A DNA stretch of 64,000 bases from Acidiferrimicrobium sp. IK (GCF_025499425.1 NZ_JAIMCB010000003.1:62001-126000); one strand, 5' to 3'; counted from the stretch's first letter, positions 41,785 through 52,214 are shown. Notes: generated by a model from the letters alone, not told the origin. Translations and numbers: made by a program.

Positions 41785-44466
41785 ATGCCGAACGTGTACG
41801 CCTTCGACCACAAGCACCGCAAGGCTCCGATGGAGATGAAGGATCTGCTTGGTGGCAAGGGAGCCAACCTGGCGGAGATGACGTCGGTGCTGGGCCTGCC
41901 CGTGCCCGCCGGCTTCACCATCACCACCGACGCCTGCCGTGCCTACATGCACGGCGGGTGGCCCGAGGGGCTGACCGGCGAGGTGGAGCGTCACGTCCGC
42001 CGCCTGGAGAAGGCGATGGGAAAGAAGCTGGGCGACTCCAGCGACCCGCTGCTCGTGAGTGTCCGCTCCGGGGCCAAGTTCTCGATGCCGGGGATGATGG
42101 ACACGGTCCTCAACCTCGGTCTCAACGATGCGTCGGTGAAGGGCCTGGCCGACCAGACCAGTGACGATCGCTTCGCGTACGACTCGTACCGCCGGTTCAT
42201 CTCCATGTACGGACGGATCGTGCTCGACATCCCCGGCGAGGAGTTCGATCAGCCCTTCGAGGACGCCAAGCGGGTGACCGGCGTGGCGACCGACGCGGAG
42301 ATCCCCGCCGGCGACCTGGCCGACCTGTGCGAGAAGTACAAGGAAGTCGTCGAGCGCGCCACCGGTCAGCCCTTCCCGCAGGAGCCTTCCGATCAGCTGC
42401 AGGGGGCCATCGAGGCGGTCTTCCGCTCCTGGAACGGCGCCCGGGCCCGGGCCTATCGGATCCGGGAGAAGATCGACCACGAGCTGGGCACCGCGGTCAA
42501 CGTGCAGGCCATGGTGTTCGGCAACCGCAACGACAACTCCGGCACCGGCGTCGGTTTCACCCGGGACCCGGCGACGGGCGCGCAGGGCGAGTACGGCGAC
42601 TTCTTGGTCAACGCCCAAGGGGAGGACGTCGTGGCGGGCATCCGCAACACGCTTCCGCTCTCGGCGCTGCAGGAGCGCTTCCCGCACGTGCACACCGAGC
42701 TGATGGAGATCTTCGCCCGCCTCGAGGCGCACTACCGGGACATGTGCGACACCGAGTTCACGATCGAGGACGGCCGGCTGTGGATGCTGCAGACCCGGGT
42801 GGGGAAGCGGACCGGGAAGGCCGCGTTCAAGATGGCCGTCGACATGACCAAGCGCCAGGACTGGAAGCCGCCGCGAGGGGTCAAGCTGACCATCGACAAG
42901 CCGGCCCCGAAGCCGTGGCAGATCTCCAAGGAGGAGGCCATCAGCCGGGTCAGCGCGGATCACGCGGACCAGCTACTCCACCCGCAGTTCGCGGTCCGGC
43001 CGAGCAACCTGTTGACCAAGGCCCTGGCCGCGTCACCGGGCGCCGCGGTCGGCAAGGTGTACTTCACCGCGGACGAAGCGGTCGCCGCCGCGGAGCGCGG
43101 CGAAGCGGTGATCCTGGTCCGCTCCGAGACCTCGCCCGAGGACGTGCACGGCATGATCGCCGCCCAGGGCATCCTCACCAGCCGGGGCGGCCTGGTCAGC
43201 CACGCCGCGGTCGTCGCCCGCGGGTGGGGCAAGCCGGCGGTGGTCGGCGCCGAGAAGGTCCGCATCACCGGCCGTAGCTTCAGCGTCGGTGACATCACCG
43301 TCGCCGAAGGCGACGTCATCTCTCTAGACGGCGGCAGCGGCGAGGTGGCCCTAGGCGAGGTGGCCCTCAGTCCCGCCGAGCCGACCGAGGAGTTCCAAAG
43401 CGTCCTCAAGTGGGCTGACAGCGTCCGCAAGGGCAAGATGGCGGTTCGGGCCAACGCCGACAACGGGCCCGACGCGGCCAACGCCCGCCGCCTCGGGGCG
43501 GAGGGCATCGGGCTGTGCCGCACCGAGCACATGTTCCTCGCCGATGACCGGCTGCCGATCGTGCGGCGCATGATCCTGGCCGAAACGCCCGAGGAGGAGG
43601 ACGCCGCGCTCGAGGAGCTGCGGGAGGCCCAGAAGCTGGACTTCGTCGCGATCCTTGAAGCGATGGACAACCTCCCGGTGACCGTCCGGCTGCTCGACCC
43701 GCCGCTCCACGAGTTCCTCCCCTCCATCGAGGAGCTGGAGCTGAAGGCCGCCACCAGCGGCCTCGACGCCGAGGAGCAGAAGCTGCTCGGTGCGGCCAAG
43801 GAGTGGCGTGAGGTCAACCCGATGCTCGGCACCCGCGGCGTGCGCCTCGGAGTGATCAAGCCCGGCCTCTACGCCATGCAGGTCCGGGCCCTGATGGAGG
43901 CGGCCAAGGAGCGCCTGGCTGCCGGTGGCAAGCCCCGGGTGGAGGTCATGATCCCCCTGACCGTCACCCGTGAGGAGCTGGCCCTGGCCCGCTCGTGGGT
44001 GGCTGGCGCCGTCGAGTCCGAGACCGCAGGCTTGCGCCGCAAGCTCGACGTGACCATCGGCACCATGATCGAGACGCCGCGCGCCGCGGTGCGAGCTGAC
44101 GAGATCGCCGAAGTCGCCGACTTCTTCAGTTTCGGGACCAACGATCTCACCCAGATGACCTTTGGCTTCAGCCGCGACGACGTGGAAGGCCGCATGATGG
44201 CCGCCTATCTCGAAGCCGGCCTCCTCAAGCGCAACCCGTTCGAAACCATCGACCAGCCCGGAGTCGGGCAGCTGGTCCTCGACGCGGTGGCCCGCGGCCG
44301 GGCCACCGTTCCCGGCCTCAAGATGGGCGTCTGCGGTGAGCACGGCGGGGACCCCGAGTCCATCGCGTTCTTCCGCCGGGCCGGGCTCGACTACGTGTCC
44401 TGCTCGCCGTTCCGGGTGCCGATCGCCCGGCTGGCGGCTGCCCAGGCCGTGCTCGCCGACGGGTAG
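41785..44466 (+). CDS. ppdK: Pyruvate, phosphate dikinase
   Basis: An 893-residue enzyme interconverting pyruvate and phosphoenolpyruvate with ATP and phosphate. N-terminal ATP-grasp domain (LLGGKGANLAEMTSVLGLPVPAGFTI; GTGVGFTRDPATGAQ), the phosphohistidine domain with SRGGLVSHAAVVARGWG (His473) and the PEP-utilising C-terminal barrel ending GVCGEHGGDPESI (Cys850) are complete. ATG start with GAGAAGG upstream. No RP1-like regulatory gene is nearby. Confidence 0.95.
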   Translation: MPNVYAFDHKHRKAPMEMKDLLGGKGANLAEMTSVLGLPVPAGFTITTDACRAYMHGGWPEGLTGEVERHVRRLEKAMGKKLGDSSDPLLVSVRSGAKFSMPGMMDTVLNLGLNDASVKGLADQTSDDRFAYDSYRRFISMYGRIVLDIPGEEFDQPFEDAKRVTGVATDAEIPAGDLADLCEKYKEVVERATGQPFPQEPSDQLQGAIEAVFRSWNGARARAYRIREKIDHELGTAVNVQAMVFGNRNDNSGTGVGFTRDPATGAQGEYGDFLVNAQGEDVVAGIRNTLPLSALQERFPHVHTELMEIFARLEAHYRDMCDTEFTIEDGRLWMLQTRVGKRTGKAAFKMAVDMTKRQDWKPPRGVKLTIDKPAPKPWQISKEEAISRVSADHADQLLHPQFAVRPSNLLTKALAASPGAAVGKVYFTADEAVAAAERGEAVILVRSETSPEDVHGMIAAQGILTSRGGLVSHAAVVARGWGKPAVVGAEKVRITGRSFSVGDITVAEGDVISLDGGSGEVALGEVALSPAEPTEEFQSVLKWADSVRKGKMAVRANADNGPDAANARRLGAEGIGLCRTEHMFLADDRLPIVRRMILAETPEEEDAALEELREAQKLDFVAILEAMDNLPVTVRLLDPPLHEFLPSIEELELKAATSGLDAEEQKLLGAAKEWREVNPMLGTRGVRLGVIKPGLYAMQVRALMEAAKERLAAGGKPRVEVMIPLTVTREELALARSWVAGAVESETAGLRRKLDVTIGTMIETPRAAVRADEIAEVADFFSFGTNDLTQMTFGFSRDDVEGRMMAAYLEAGLLKRNPFETIDQPGVGQLVLDAVARGRATVPGLKMGVCGEHGGDPESIAFFRRAGLDYVSCSPFRVPIARLAAAQAVLADG

Positions 44467-44486
44467 CCGAGTGGGAGGCTAGGCGG

Positions 44487-46430
44487 GTGGGCATCGTCGA
44501 CGAGGACATCGCCCGGGTCCGGGCCGCGACCGACCTGGTCGCGGTCGCGAGCGAGCACATGGCGCTGCGCAAGGTCGGTCTCCAGTGGAGCGGGCTGTGC
44601 CCGTTCCACTCGGAGAAGAGCCCCTCGTTCTCGATCAACAACGAGCTCGGGGTCTACTACTGCTTCGGGTGCCAGGCCAGCGGCGACGCCATCAGCTTCG
44701 TGCGCGAGATGGAGCACCTGGACTTCGCCGACGCGGTGGAACGCCTGGCCGCGAAGGCCGGCATCACCCTCCGCTACGACGACGCCGCCACCGGACGCAA
44801 CCAGGTCCGCCGGGCCAAGATCTACGAGACCCTCGAGGCGGCCATCGCCTGGTACCACCAGCAGTTGAAGGCGTCCACCGCGCCCGACGCCAACGCGGCC
44901 CGCCGCTACCTGCGCCGCGAGCGCGGCTACGACAGTGACGTGGTCACCAAGTACCAGCTCGGTTGGGCGCCCGACGGGTGGGACCACCTGGTCAAAGCCA
45001 TGCGGGTGCCGCCCCAGGCGCTCGTCGAGGCCGGTCTGGCCACGCTCAACGACCGGGGCCGCTACAACGACTTCTTCCGGGGTCGGCTGCTGTTCCCGAT
45101 CTTCGATGCCAGCGGGCGGCCTTTGGGGGCCGGCGGCCGGATGCTCCCCGGCGGACGGCCGCCCAAGTACAAAAACACCGCCGGGACCGCGGTCTACGAC
45201 AAAAGCCAGGTCCTCTACGGCCTCAACTGGGCCAAGCGCGACGTGGTCGAGCGCGGCCGCATCGTGATCTGCGAGGGCTACACCGACGTCATCGGGCTTC
45301 ACCGCGCCGGCATCGGCGAGGCCGTCGCCACCTGCGGCACCGCCCTGGCCGACGGGCACATCAAGCTGCTGACCCGCTTCGCCCGCAAGGTGGTCCTGGC
45401 CTACGACGCCGACGGCGCCGGCCAGGCCGCGGCGGAGCACTTCTACGAGTGGGAGCGCCGCTTCGATCTCGACATCAGAGTCGCGGCCCTGCCGCCGGGC
45501 GCCGACCCCGCCGACCTGGCCCGCAGCGACCCCGACGCCCTCAAGGCGGCGATCGACGACGCCCGCCCCTACCTCGGGTTCCGCCTGGCCAGGCTGTTCG
45601 CCGCCGCCGACCTGAGCACCCCGGAGGGCCGGGCCCGGGCCGCGACCACCGCAATGGCGCTGGTCCGGGAGCACCCGAGCGACCTGGTCCAAGACCAGTA
45701 CCTGATGGAGGTGGCGGACCGTTGCCGGCTCAGCCCGGACCGGCTGCGGACCATGGAGGCCGCGCCTCCAGGAGGCGAAGGCTCTGGCCGGAGCGCTGCC
45801 TCAGGGCCGGCCCCGGGAGCGGCACCGGGCGGGAGCCGCCGCGCCGGCGGGACCCCGCCGGGCCACGACCGCCGTCCGGGACCGGCCTCGTCGGCCATAT
45901 CGGACGGCACCGGCGCGCCTGCGGTAGGCGGCGCGGAGCTCGAGGCGCTGCGCCTTGCCGTGCACCGCCCCGAGGAGCTGGCCGGGCGCCTCGAGCGGGT
46001 CCTTTTCGCCCACCCCCTGGCCGTCGCTGCGTTCGACGCCCTCGCCGGCGCTTCCACCCTCCACGAGGCGATCGAGTGGGCCGATCCCCAGACCGCCGGC
46101 CTGTTGCAGCGCCTGGCCGTCGAACCGCCCGAGGAGGAAACCGACGACGTCATGGTCCGCCTGGTCGAGCGGGCCGGCAAGCGGGCGCTCGACGAGCTCG
46201 GCGCGGAGATGCGCTCCGCCCCCGACCCGAGCCCGTACGCGCCGCTCACCGCCTGGCTCAAACTGGCGTTGGAGATGCTCCGCCCGCCCGAGGGCGAAGA
46301 CCCGAAAGCGGCCCAAGGTGCCGAAGTCGCACTGGTAGATTGGCTCGTGGCCCGTAGCCAGCCGGAGACCGATCCGGGGACTGTCGACCCGGACCCGTCG
46401 CCGGCACCCACCGAGCAGCAGGCGTCATGA
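44487..46430 (+). CDS. dnaG: DNA primase DnaG
   Basis: A 647-residue primase. Zinc-finger domain ([11 protein letters not shown] ... YYCFGCQ), the core with [29 protein letters not shown] ([33 protein letters not shown]) and a C-terminal helicase-binding region. A Gly/Pro/Ala linker (about 430-475) joins the last domain. GTG start; the stop overlaps rpoD by 4 bp, the classic macromolecular-synthesis order. Confidence 0.94.
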   Translation: MGIVDEDIARVRAATDLVAVASEHMALRKVGLQWSGLCPFHSEKSPSFSINNELGVYYCFGCQASGDAISFVREMEHLDFADAVERLAAKAGITLRYDDAATGRNQVRRAKIYETLEAAIAWYHQQLKASTAPDANAARRYLRRERGYDSDVVTKYQLGWAPDGWDHLVKAMRVPPQALVEAGLATLNDRGRYNDFFRGRLLFPIFDASGRPLGAGGRMLPGGRPPKYKNTAGTAVYDKSQVLYGLNWAKRDVVERGRIVICEGYTDVIGLHRAGIGEAVATCGTALADGHIKLLTRFARKVVLAYDADGAGQAAAEHFYEWERRFDLDIRVAALPPGADPADLARSDPDALKAAIDDARPYLGFRLARLFAAADLSTPEGRARAATTAMALVREHPSDLVQDQYLMEVADRCRLSPDRLRTMEAAPPGGEGSGRSAASGPAPGAAPGGSRRAGGTPPGHDRRPGPASSAISDGTGAPAVGGAELEALRLAVHRPEELAGRLERVLFAHPLAVAAFDALAGASTLHEAIEWADPQTAGLLQRLAVEPPEEETDDVMVRLVERAGKRALDELGAEMRSAPDPSPYAPLTAWLKLALEMLRPPEGEDPKAAQGAEVALVDWLVARSQPETDPGTVDPDPSPAPTEQQAS

Positions 46431-48094
46431 TGAACGAGTCGATAGCTGCGCCGTTCACGACCGAAGGTGCCCCGACGGTGGATTTCGCAGCTCTGCTGCT
46501 CCTCGGACGCGAGCGCGGTTATCTGACACCCGACGACGTGATGGCCGTCCTCGAGTCAGTCGAGCTCACCCCCGCCCTCATCGACGCGGTCGTCGGCCGG
46601 GTCAAAGCCGAGGGGATCGAGTGGCGCGACGACCACGTGCTCGCCGACCACGAAGGCCTGGGGCTGGGGCAGGGAGCCGACGCGGCCGTCGACCCCGACC
46701 CGCTCTTCGACGCCGACGACGATGACGTGCTCGTCGACGATGACGTGCTCGTGGACGGTGAGGTGCTTGTCGACGATGACGTGCTCGTCGACGACGACGT
46801 GCTGCCCGTTGAGGATGCAGGCGACGACGATGTTCTCGTCGAGCTCGGTGAGCTAGACGGGGTGGATGGGGGACCCGTCGTCGGGCCAGGGGTCGGAGCG
46901 GGACGCCCGCCGTCGGGTCTAGGGAGCTTCGCTGCCCTGCCCCCGGACGCCCGGGCGCGTGACGCCGCCGAGCTGCTCGGTGGTGCGGCCGTCCTCGACA
47001 GCGAGGCGGTCGCCGTCCAGGCCGACGGCGGCCTCATCGTGCCTCCCGGTGTCGACATCAACGACGACTCGACATCGGCAGCGCTGGCTCGGCTGGTCGG
47101 CCCGACATCGTTCCGTCACCGTGGGCGCCTGTCGGTCGCAGATCTACGCGTCGATCTCGACGCCTTCTCCGGGGGCAGCTCCGACCCGGTCCGCATGTAC
47201 CTCAAGGAGATCGGGCGGGTCCCGCTGCTCACCGGCGCCGAGGAGGTCGTGCTGGCCCGCTGTGTCGAGGCCGGCCTGGCGGCGACGCAGCGGATCATGG
47301 CCCGGGCCGAGGCCGGCGAGCACGACCGCCAAGCGCTGCTCCGCGACCGCCGGCTGGCCAGCGAGGGCGTCGCCGCGAAGCGCATCTTGGTCGAGGCCAA
47401 CCTCCGCTTGGTCGTCTCCATCGCCAAGCGGTACCGCAACCGAGGAATGGCCCTCCTGGACCTCATCCAAGAGGGCAACCTCGGCCTGATGCGGGCGGTC
47501 GACAAGTTCGACTACACGAAGGGCTTCAAGTTCTCCACCTACGCCACATGGTGGATCCGCCAGGCGATCACCCGGGCCATCGCCGACCAGGCTCGCACCA
47601 TCCGTATCCCGGTCCACATGGTGGAGACCATCAACAAGGTGGTGCGGGTCCAGCGTCAGCTGCTCCAGGACTTCGGCCGTGAGCCGACGATGGAGGAGGT
47701 CGCCGCCCGCACCGAGCTGTCAGCTGCCCGGGTCCGCGAGATCCTCAGGGTCAGCCAGGAGACGGTCTCACTCGAGCAGCCGATGGGCGACGACGACTTC
47801 AGCCTGTCGGACCTGATCGAGGACGAGTCGGCCATCGCCCCCTCCGACGCGGCCACCCGGGCCATGCTCAACGAGGCGGTCAACCTGGCTCTCTCCGAGC
47901 TCTCCGAGCGCGAGCAGCGCGTCGTGCGCCTGCGTTTCGGTCTCGACGACGGGCAGATGCGCACTCTCGAGGAGGTCGGCAAGGAATTCGGGGTCACCCG
48001 CGAGCGGATCCGCCAGATCGAGTCGAAGACGCTGGCCAAGCTGCGCCACCCGCTGCGCAGCGGCCACCTGCGCGACTACCTCGACGGCGAGTAG
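46427..48094 (+). CDS. rpoD: Principal RNA polymerase sigma factor RpoD
   Basis: A 555-residue sigma-70. Region 1.1-like start ([25 protein letters not shown]), region 1.2 ([21 protein letters not shown]), region 2 ([56 protein letters not shown]) and the HTH of region 4 ([16 protein letters not shown]) are conserved. Residues about 75-190 are an acidic, low-complexity insert; residues 97-126 are five 18-bp repeats (VDDDVL). Start ATG 46427 or 46430. Overlaps dnaG. It is expected to be essential. Confidence 0.95.
   Translation: MMNESIAAPFTTEGAPTVDFAALLLLGRERGYLTPDDVMAVLESVELTPALIDAVVGRVKAEGIEWRDDHVLADHEGLGLGQGADAAVDPDPLFDADDDDVLVDDDVLVDGEVLVDDDVLVDDDVLPVEDAGDDDVLVELGELDGVDGGPVVGPGVGAGRPPSGLGSFAALPPDARARDAAELLGGAAVLDSEAVAVQADGGLIVPPGVDINDDSTSAALARLVGPTSFRHRGRLSVADLRVDLDAFSGGSSDPVRMYLKEIGRVPLLTGAEEVVLARCVEAGLAATQRIMARAEAGEHDRQALLRDRRLASEGVAAKRILVEANLRLVVSIAKRYRNRGMALLDLIQEGNLGLMRAVDKFDYTKGFKFSTYATWWIRQAITRAIADQARTIRIPVHMVETINKVVRVQRQLLQDFGREPTMEEVAARTELSAARVREILRVSQETVSLEQPMGDDDFSLSDLIEDESAIAPSDAATRAMLNEAVNLALSELSEREQRVVRLRFGLDDGQMRTLEEVGKEFGVTRERIRQIESKTLAKLRHPLRSGHLRDYLDGE
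46715..46804 (+). repeat. Five 18-bp acidic tandem repeats in rpoD
   Basis: Five contiguous 18-bp units (90 bp) coding for (D/V)D(D/G)(D/E)VL, residues 97-126. Unit three is the most changed (VDGEVL). They lie between region 1.1 and region 1.2 of the sigma factor. The following residues ([12 protein letters not shown]) contain a degenerate further copy. Confidence 0.93.
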
Positions 48095-48127
48095 GTCGCC
48101 GGCCCGAAGCGAGGTCCCGCCTTGCGA

Positions 48128-48427
48128 TCAGTCGCCGGCGACGAGGGCGTCGATGCGCTTGGCCTGATCGATGTCCAGCTTGGTGACGCCCCCGGCGTCG
48201 TGGGTGCGCAAGGTGAAGGTGACGGTGCGCCACCGGATGTCGATGTCGGGATGGTGGTTCATCTCTTCGGCGATGTCGGCCACCGCCCTGACCAGATCGA
48301 TCGCAGCGGGGAAGCTGTCGGTCTCGATGGTCCGGGTGATGCCTTCGAGGTCGCCCTCCCATCCGTCGAGAGCGGCGACGGCGTGGGCCAGGTCGGCGGC
48401 TGGCAGCGGTACGGGACGGTCGGGCAC
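48128..48427 (-). CDS. 4a-hydroxytetrahydrobiopterin dehydratase (PCD/DCoH)
   Basis: A 99-residue pterin-4a-carbinolamine dehydratase fold: AEEMNHHPDIDIRWRTVTFTLRTHDAGGVTKLDIDQA carries the active-site His pair and the TH.AGG.T..D end. It converges with rpoD, 33 bp apart. GTG start at 48427. Pterin-dependent hydroxylases are not in the window, so the partner is unknown. Confidence 0.88.
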   Translation of the reverse strand: MPDRPVPLPAADLAHAVAALDGWEGDLEGITRTIETDSFPAAIDLVRAVADIAEEMNHHPDIDIRWRTVTFTLRTHDAGGVTKLDIDQAKRIDALVAGD

Positions 48428-48488
48428 GGCTCCATTCCTACTGGTGGGCGGACCCCTCTGGGGGGATGGTAGATTGTCCCTCCGGCAA

Positions 48489-48564
48489 TCCGGGGTAGCT
48501 CAATCGGCAGAGCAAATGACTGTTAATCATTAGGTTGAGAGTTCGAGTCTCTCCCCCGGAGCCA
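48489..48564 (+). tRNA. tRNA-Asn (anticodon GTT)
   Basis: Complete cloverleaf: acceptor 48489-48495 pairs with 48554-48560, D arm GCTC/GAGC, anticodon stem AATGA/TCATT around CTGTTAA with GTT, and T arm GAGAGTTCGAGTCTCTC. Discriminator G at 48561 and an encoded CCA at 48562-48564. Confidence 0.95.
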
Positions 48565-48641
48565 TCCGCCTCCCCGCCACCGGCGGCCAGCAGCGCCGTC
48601 GGCAGGCCCGAGACCGACCGGCCGCTTCGGTAGGCTGCGGC

Positions 48642-48714
48642 GGGCTCGTAGCTCAGTGGTCAGAGCGCGGGACTCATAATCCCTTGGTCGCGGGTTCGAT
48701 CCCCGCCGGGCCCA
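48642..48714 (+). tRNA. tRNA-Met, elongator type (anticodon CAT)
   Basis: Acceptor GGGCTCG pairs with CGGGCCC (48707-48713), including one G-U pair. Anticodon loop CTCATAA, T arm GCGGGTTCGATCCCCGC, discriminator A at 48714. Position 1 is paired, which excludes an initiator. CCA is not encoded (CCG follows). A tRNA-Ile2 read with lysidine has the same CAT anticodon and cannot be excluded by eye. Confidence 0.9.
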
Positions 48715-48935
48715 CCGAGGAAATCCCTGGTCAGACTTCGAGACCCTGGGCCTTGGCTGCCGGCGATGTCGATGTAGTCGCGGTCGATTTGGTCGCTCGC
48801 TTCGCCACGGCTGAACAGCGCACGACTTTCGCAGCCAGGTCTGCTCACTCAGGACTGGGCCGACAACCATCTGGGCCGCGTGACCCCAAACCGGGCCCAG
48901 CTCCCGAATGGCTCAAACGTGGCCCAAACGAAGGG

Positions 48936-50276
48936 CTACGAAGAGCGTCGCGACGTCGGGCTGCTGGCGATCGCCAGGCGGTCCCGGCCCTTGCGCTTCG
49001 CCTCGTAGAGGGCGACGTCCGCCCGGGCGACCAGATCCTCCGGACTGTCGCCGAGCGTCCAGGCGGTCACGCCGACCGAGCAAGTCTGAGGGTGCGGCGT
49101 GGCTACCCGCAGGCGCTCGAGCAATTGTGTGGCGGCGCCGATCCCGCAGCCCGGGAGCAGCACGGCGAACTCCTCGCCTCCATAGCGGGCCAAGACGTCG
49201 GTGGACCGCAGCGTGCTTCGCCAAGCCTCCGCCGCCTTGCGGAGCATGGCGTCGCCCGAGGTGTGGCCGTAGCGGTCGTTGAAGCGTTTGAACTCGTCTA
49301 GGTCTATGACCGCCAGCGACAGGGCCTGGTCGCCAGCCGAGGCCCGGTCGAACGCTTCGGCGAGCGCCTCTTCCCACGCTCGCCGGTTCGGCAGGCCGGT
49401 CAGGGCGTCGGTCCTGGCCAGCGCACCTTCCTCGCGCAGTTGTTCGTGCCGCTGCTGCTCGAGCTCCTTTCGCACGGTGATGTCGCGGGCCACTGCGTAC
49501 TTGCGCCGGCCGTCTGACCGAGCAGACCACAGCAGCCACCTCCACGAACCGTCCTTGGCCAGGTACCGATTCTCGAAGTTGGACACCGTGCCGGGAGCCT
49601 TCTCCAAGGCCCCGGCGTGGATCTCGGTGGCGGCTAGGTCATCGGGGTGGATCAGTTCCCGGAACGGTCGGGCCATGAGCTCGGCTCGGGTCCACCCGAA
49701 CGTGTGCTCCCATTGTTCGCTGAGCCGGGTGAAGTAGCCGTCGAGGCTGGCTTCGACCAAAAGGTCGTTCGACATCGCGAACCACGACCGGTCCGCGGCC
49801 CTGGCCTGCCAGCCTGACCGGCGGGCGGCAGCCAACCAGCCAGGAATGGCGAGTGCCACCGCGAGCGTCAGGTAGCCGAGCGGGCCGAGCGCGTTGGGAC
49901 CTCGAGTCGCCCACGTCGCCGCCAGGGCCAGACCCAGGACCGTGGCGCCCACCGCCCCCCACCGACCGAGGGACCACCCGGTGGCGGTGACCGGCAACAG
50001 GTAAAGCACGGCGACGGCCTCGGGGTCGGGGCGGCCCCCGACTAGGCCCAGCGCGGTGACGCCGACGAACATCGCCACCGCTGCCCCCAGGGGTGCAGCT
50101 GTCCCCAGAGCCGCCTCGAAGCTCCCGAGGTACTTCCTTGCGTCGCGCCGGCCCCGGCGTCCGATCGCCCATCGGCGAGGTCGGCGAACGGCAGCGAGAA
50201 CGGCCCGCCTCCGAGTCGACGAGTTGGAGTGCATTCCCCCTATCATCGACCAATAGCGCCTTAAAGTTGAGCGCAC
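48936..50276 (-). CDS. PAS-GGDEF diguanylate cyclase with membrane domain
   Basis: A protein of up to 446 residues. Membrane part (about 50-155: AAPLGAAVAMFVGVTALGLV, YLTLAVALAIPGWLAAARR), a PAS domain (SNDLLVEASLDGYFTRLSEQWEHTFGW ... RYLAKDGSWRWLLWSARSDG) and a GGDEF domain (TDALTGLPNRRAWEEAL, LAVIDLDEFKRFNDRYG, YGGEEF). The I-site is intact (RSTD five residues before GGEEF), so it should be feedback-inhibited. The start is uncertain: GTG 50276 gives the longest form; ATG 50243 and 50234 are alternatives. Confidence 0.85.
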   Translation of the reverse strand: MRSTLRRYWSMIGGMHSNSSTRRRAVLAAVRRPRRWAIGRRGRRDARKYLGSFEAALGTAAPLGAAVAMFVGVTALGLVGGRPDPEAVAVLYLLPVTATGWSLGRWGAVGATVLGLALAATWATRGPNALGPLGYLTLAVALAIPGWLAAARRSGWQARAADRSWFAMSNDLLVEASLDGYFTRLSEQWEHTFGWTRAELMARPFRELIHPDDLAATEIHAGALEKAPGTVSNFENRYLAKDGSWRWLLWSARSDGRRKYAVARDITVRKELEQQRHEQLREEGALARTDALTGLPNRRAWEEALAEAFDRASAGDQALSLAVIDLDEFKRFNDRYGHTSGDAMLRKAAEAWRSTLRSTDVLARYGGEEFAVLLPGCGIGAATQLLERLRVATPHPQTCSVGVTAWTLGDSPEDLVARADVALYEAKRKGRDRLAIASSPTSRRSS

Positions 50277-50391
50277 CCACGCCGGTGTCGGCCCCGCGGC
50301 GAAGGGATGTGGGCCATCCGGGACTGAGATCCCCTACAGTCCTTCCCTGGGGCCGGGGTGTGGCCGGCACGAGCAGCGGGGCTGGATCGAC

Positions 50392-51003
50392 GTGCGACGA
50401 CACTTCCGATGGCGGGGCGGGAGCCACTTTGAGGGCGCGGATCGGCGACGGTACCTCCTGTGCACGGCCGGCGGGGCGCTACTGGCGGTGTCCACCGCGA
50501 TGCCCTGGGTACAGGTGGTGTTCCTCGGCAATTTGAACCTATTTCGCCTGAGTTCGGTCACCCACCTCTTCGGCTACCTGCCGATAACCATGGTCGCAGC
50601 CGGCGCGCTTCTCGCCGTGGCTGGCTACTTCGGCGTCGGCATCCGGCTCCTAGGTTGGATGGCCTTGGTGGTCGTCGTTGCGACTCTGACCGCGGGCGGC
50701 CGCGACTTCTACGAGTTGTACCGGTCGGTCCGCCACCTGAGAGGCCTGGCCAGCTTCGGGGTTGGCGCTTACGCGGCGGCAGCCGGGCTGGTCTGCCTCG
50801 GAATCCTGGTGGTACGCACCGTGCAGGCACGCCGGGCCGACCCCGCAACGGGCAGCGTCACCCGCCGGCGCCCGACCCCGGCAAGCGAAGCGCCGGCGGA
50901 CCGCTCTCCGGGATGGAAACCGGATCCTTGGGGAGTCGGAGGTTGCCGTCGCTACTGGGACGGGGCCTCGTGGACGTCGGACACCTCGGCTCGTCCGTCG
51001 TGA
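50392..51003 (+). CDS. Membrane protein with C-terminal DUF2510
   Basis: A 203-residue protein with four hydrophobic segments (LLCTAGGALLAVSTAMPWVQVV, ITMVAAGALLAVAGYFGVG, LLGWMALVVVVATLTAG, AYAAAAGLVCLGILVV) and a C-terminal DUF2510 box (PGWKPDPWGVGGCRRYWDG, then ASWT). DUF2510 is a short actinobacterial motif of unknown function. GTG start; the stop overlaps the next gene. Confidence 0.75.
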   Translation: MRRHFRWRGGSHFEGADRRRYLLCTAGGALLAVSTAMPWVQVVFLGNLNLFRLSSVTHLFGYLPITMVAAGALLAVAGYFGVGIRLLGWMALVVVVATLTAGGRDFYELYRSVRHLRGLASFGVGAYAAAAGLVCLGILVVRTVQARRADPATGSVTRRRPTPASEAPADRSPGWKPDPWGVGGCRRYWDGASWTSDTSARPS

Positions 51004-52214
51004 GCCAACCGGGCGAATCCCCGGCCCGGACCGCCTCGCAGGCGGCTTCCGCCGCGGTGGTCGACCGGACCTCGGCCGGCGACTGCCCTTCGCCCGCTCC
51101 GCCGGATCCCTCCCGCCGGGCCTCGGGCCGGCTGGTCGGCCTGGACGCGGTTCGCGGGGGGATGCTGCTGGTCAGTGTGGGCGTCGACTCGTGGGTCAAC
51201 GTGCCCGCCTGGTTCGACCACGCGGGGTGGATCGGGATCCACCCGATGGACTGGATCTTCCCCGTGTTTGTGACGCTGTCAGGCTGCGGCCTGGCGTTCG
51301 CGAACGCTCGACGGGTCCGAGTGAAGCCCGCCATCCGGCGGATCGTGATCCTCTGCGTGGTCGGCCTCGTCTACAACTACATCATCTCGTCGGGGGCGCC
51401 GTTCCGCTTCTCGACCCTGCGGTACCCGGGCGTGCTTCAGCTCTACGCCGGCGTGGTGACCGGCATCGTGCTGCTGCACATGGTCCTCAAGGGGTGGAAG
51501 TCGTGGGCCTGGGCGACCGCCGTGATGGCGTGCAGCTACACGCTGTTGCTGGCGGCGTGGTCCGCGCACTGCGGCGGGCGGCTGACCACGTCATGCAACC
51601 CGTCTCACGTGATCGATTATGCGGTCTTCGGTCCTGGTCACCTTTATGTGGCCGGGACACTCGGCTACGACCCCGAGGGAGTGCCGTCCATCTTGGGCGC
51701 GTTGGTGGTGGCAAGCATGGGGGCGACTATCGGGCACCTGATCCTCGAGTACCGCCGGCGGGGGCCGGTGGAGGTCGCGCTGGCTGGCGGTGCGGTGCTG
51801 ATCGCGGCCCTCGGCTTTGCACAAGCCCTCGATCTGATCGTGCCCGCCTTCAAGAAGCAGTGGACGCCCCCGTTCGACCTCCTGCTCGCGACCGCGGCGG
51901 GCGTCTTGTTGCTCGCCGGTCACCTGGTGTTCGACCGCCGCCGGGCGTCGGGCACCACCGCTCCCGACGCCCGGTTCCCGGTGTGGGTGCTCGTCGCGCT
52001 GGGACGCAACAGTCTTTTCGTTTACTTCGGCTCTCATGCGCTGACCGCGTGGCTCGGCGCGCACACCTCGGGCGGCAGACCACTGCTCGTCCACCTCGAG
52101 CAAGCCATTGCGGTAGGCGGGCACCCGCAGGCGACCCTGACCGTCGCCCTCGAGGCGCTGTGGATAGGTCTCGCCGCGGTCCTCCACTGGCGGAAGATCT
52201 ACCTGCGCCCGTGA
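51000..52214 (+). CDS. HGSNAT/YeiB-like membrane acyltransferase (DUF5009-like)
   Basis: A 404-residue membrane protein. RLVGLDAVRGGMLLVSVGVDSWVNVPAWFDHAGW followed by MDWIFPVFVTLSGCGLAFAN resembles heparan-alpha-glucosaminide N-acetyltransferase-type proteins, which begin RL.SLD..RG. About ten spans; late FPVWVLVALGRNSLFVYFGSHALTAW is also typical. It may move acyl groups across the membrane; the acceptor is unknown. GTG 51000 overlaps the DUF2510 stop and its own stop overlaps the next gene. Confidence 0.65.
   Translation: MSQPGESPARTASQAASAAVVDRTSAGDCPSPAPPDPSRRASGRLVGLDAVRGGMLLVSVGVDSWVNVPAWFDHAGWIGIHPMDWIFPVFVTLSGCGLAFANARRVRVKPAIRRIVILCVVGLVYNYIISSGAPFRFSTLRYPGVLQLYAGVVTGIVLLHMVLKGWKSWAWATAVMACSYTLLLAAWSAHCGGRLTTSCNPSHVIDYAVFGPGHLYVAGTLGYDPEGVPSILGALVVASMGATIGHLILEYRRRGPVEVALAGGAVLIAALGFAQALDLIVPAFKKQWTPPFDLLLATAAGVLLLAGHLVFDRRRASGTTAPDARFPVWVLVALGRNSLFVYFGSHALTAWLGAHTSGGRPLLVHLEQAIAVGGHPQATLTVALEALWIGLAAVLHWRKIYLRP

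Noticed and set aside
48523..48870. Minus-strand frame of 115 codons across the two tRNA genes
   Set aside because: It reads tRNA antisense (GSNPRPRDYESRAL), a well-known false gene pattern.
48715..48935. Phage attachment site or integrase relic beside tRNA-Met
   Set aside because: No direct repeat of the tRNA 3' end and no convincing integrase motif in any frame.
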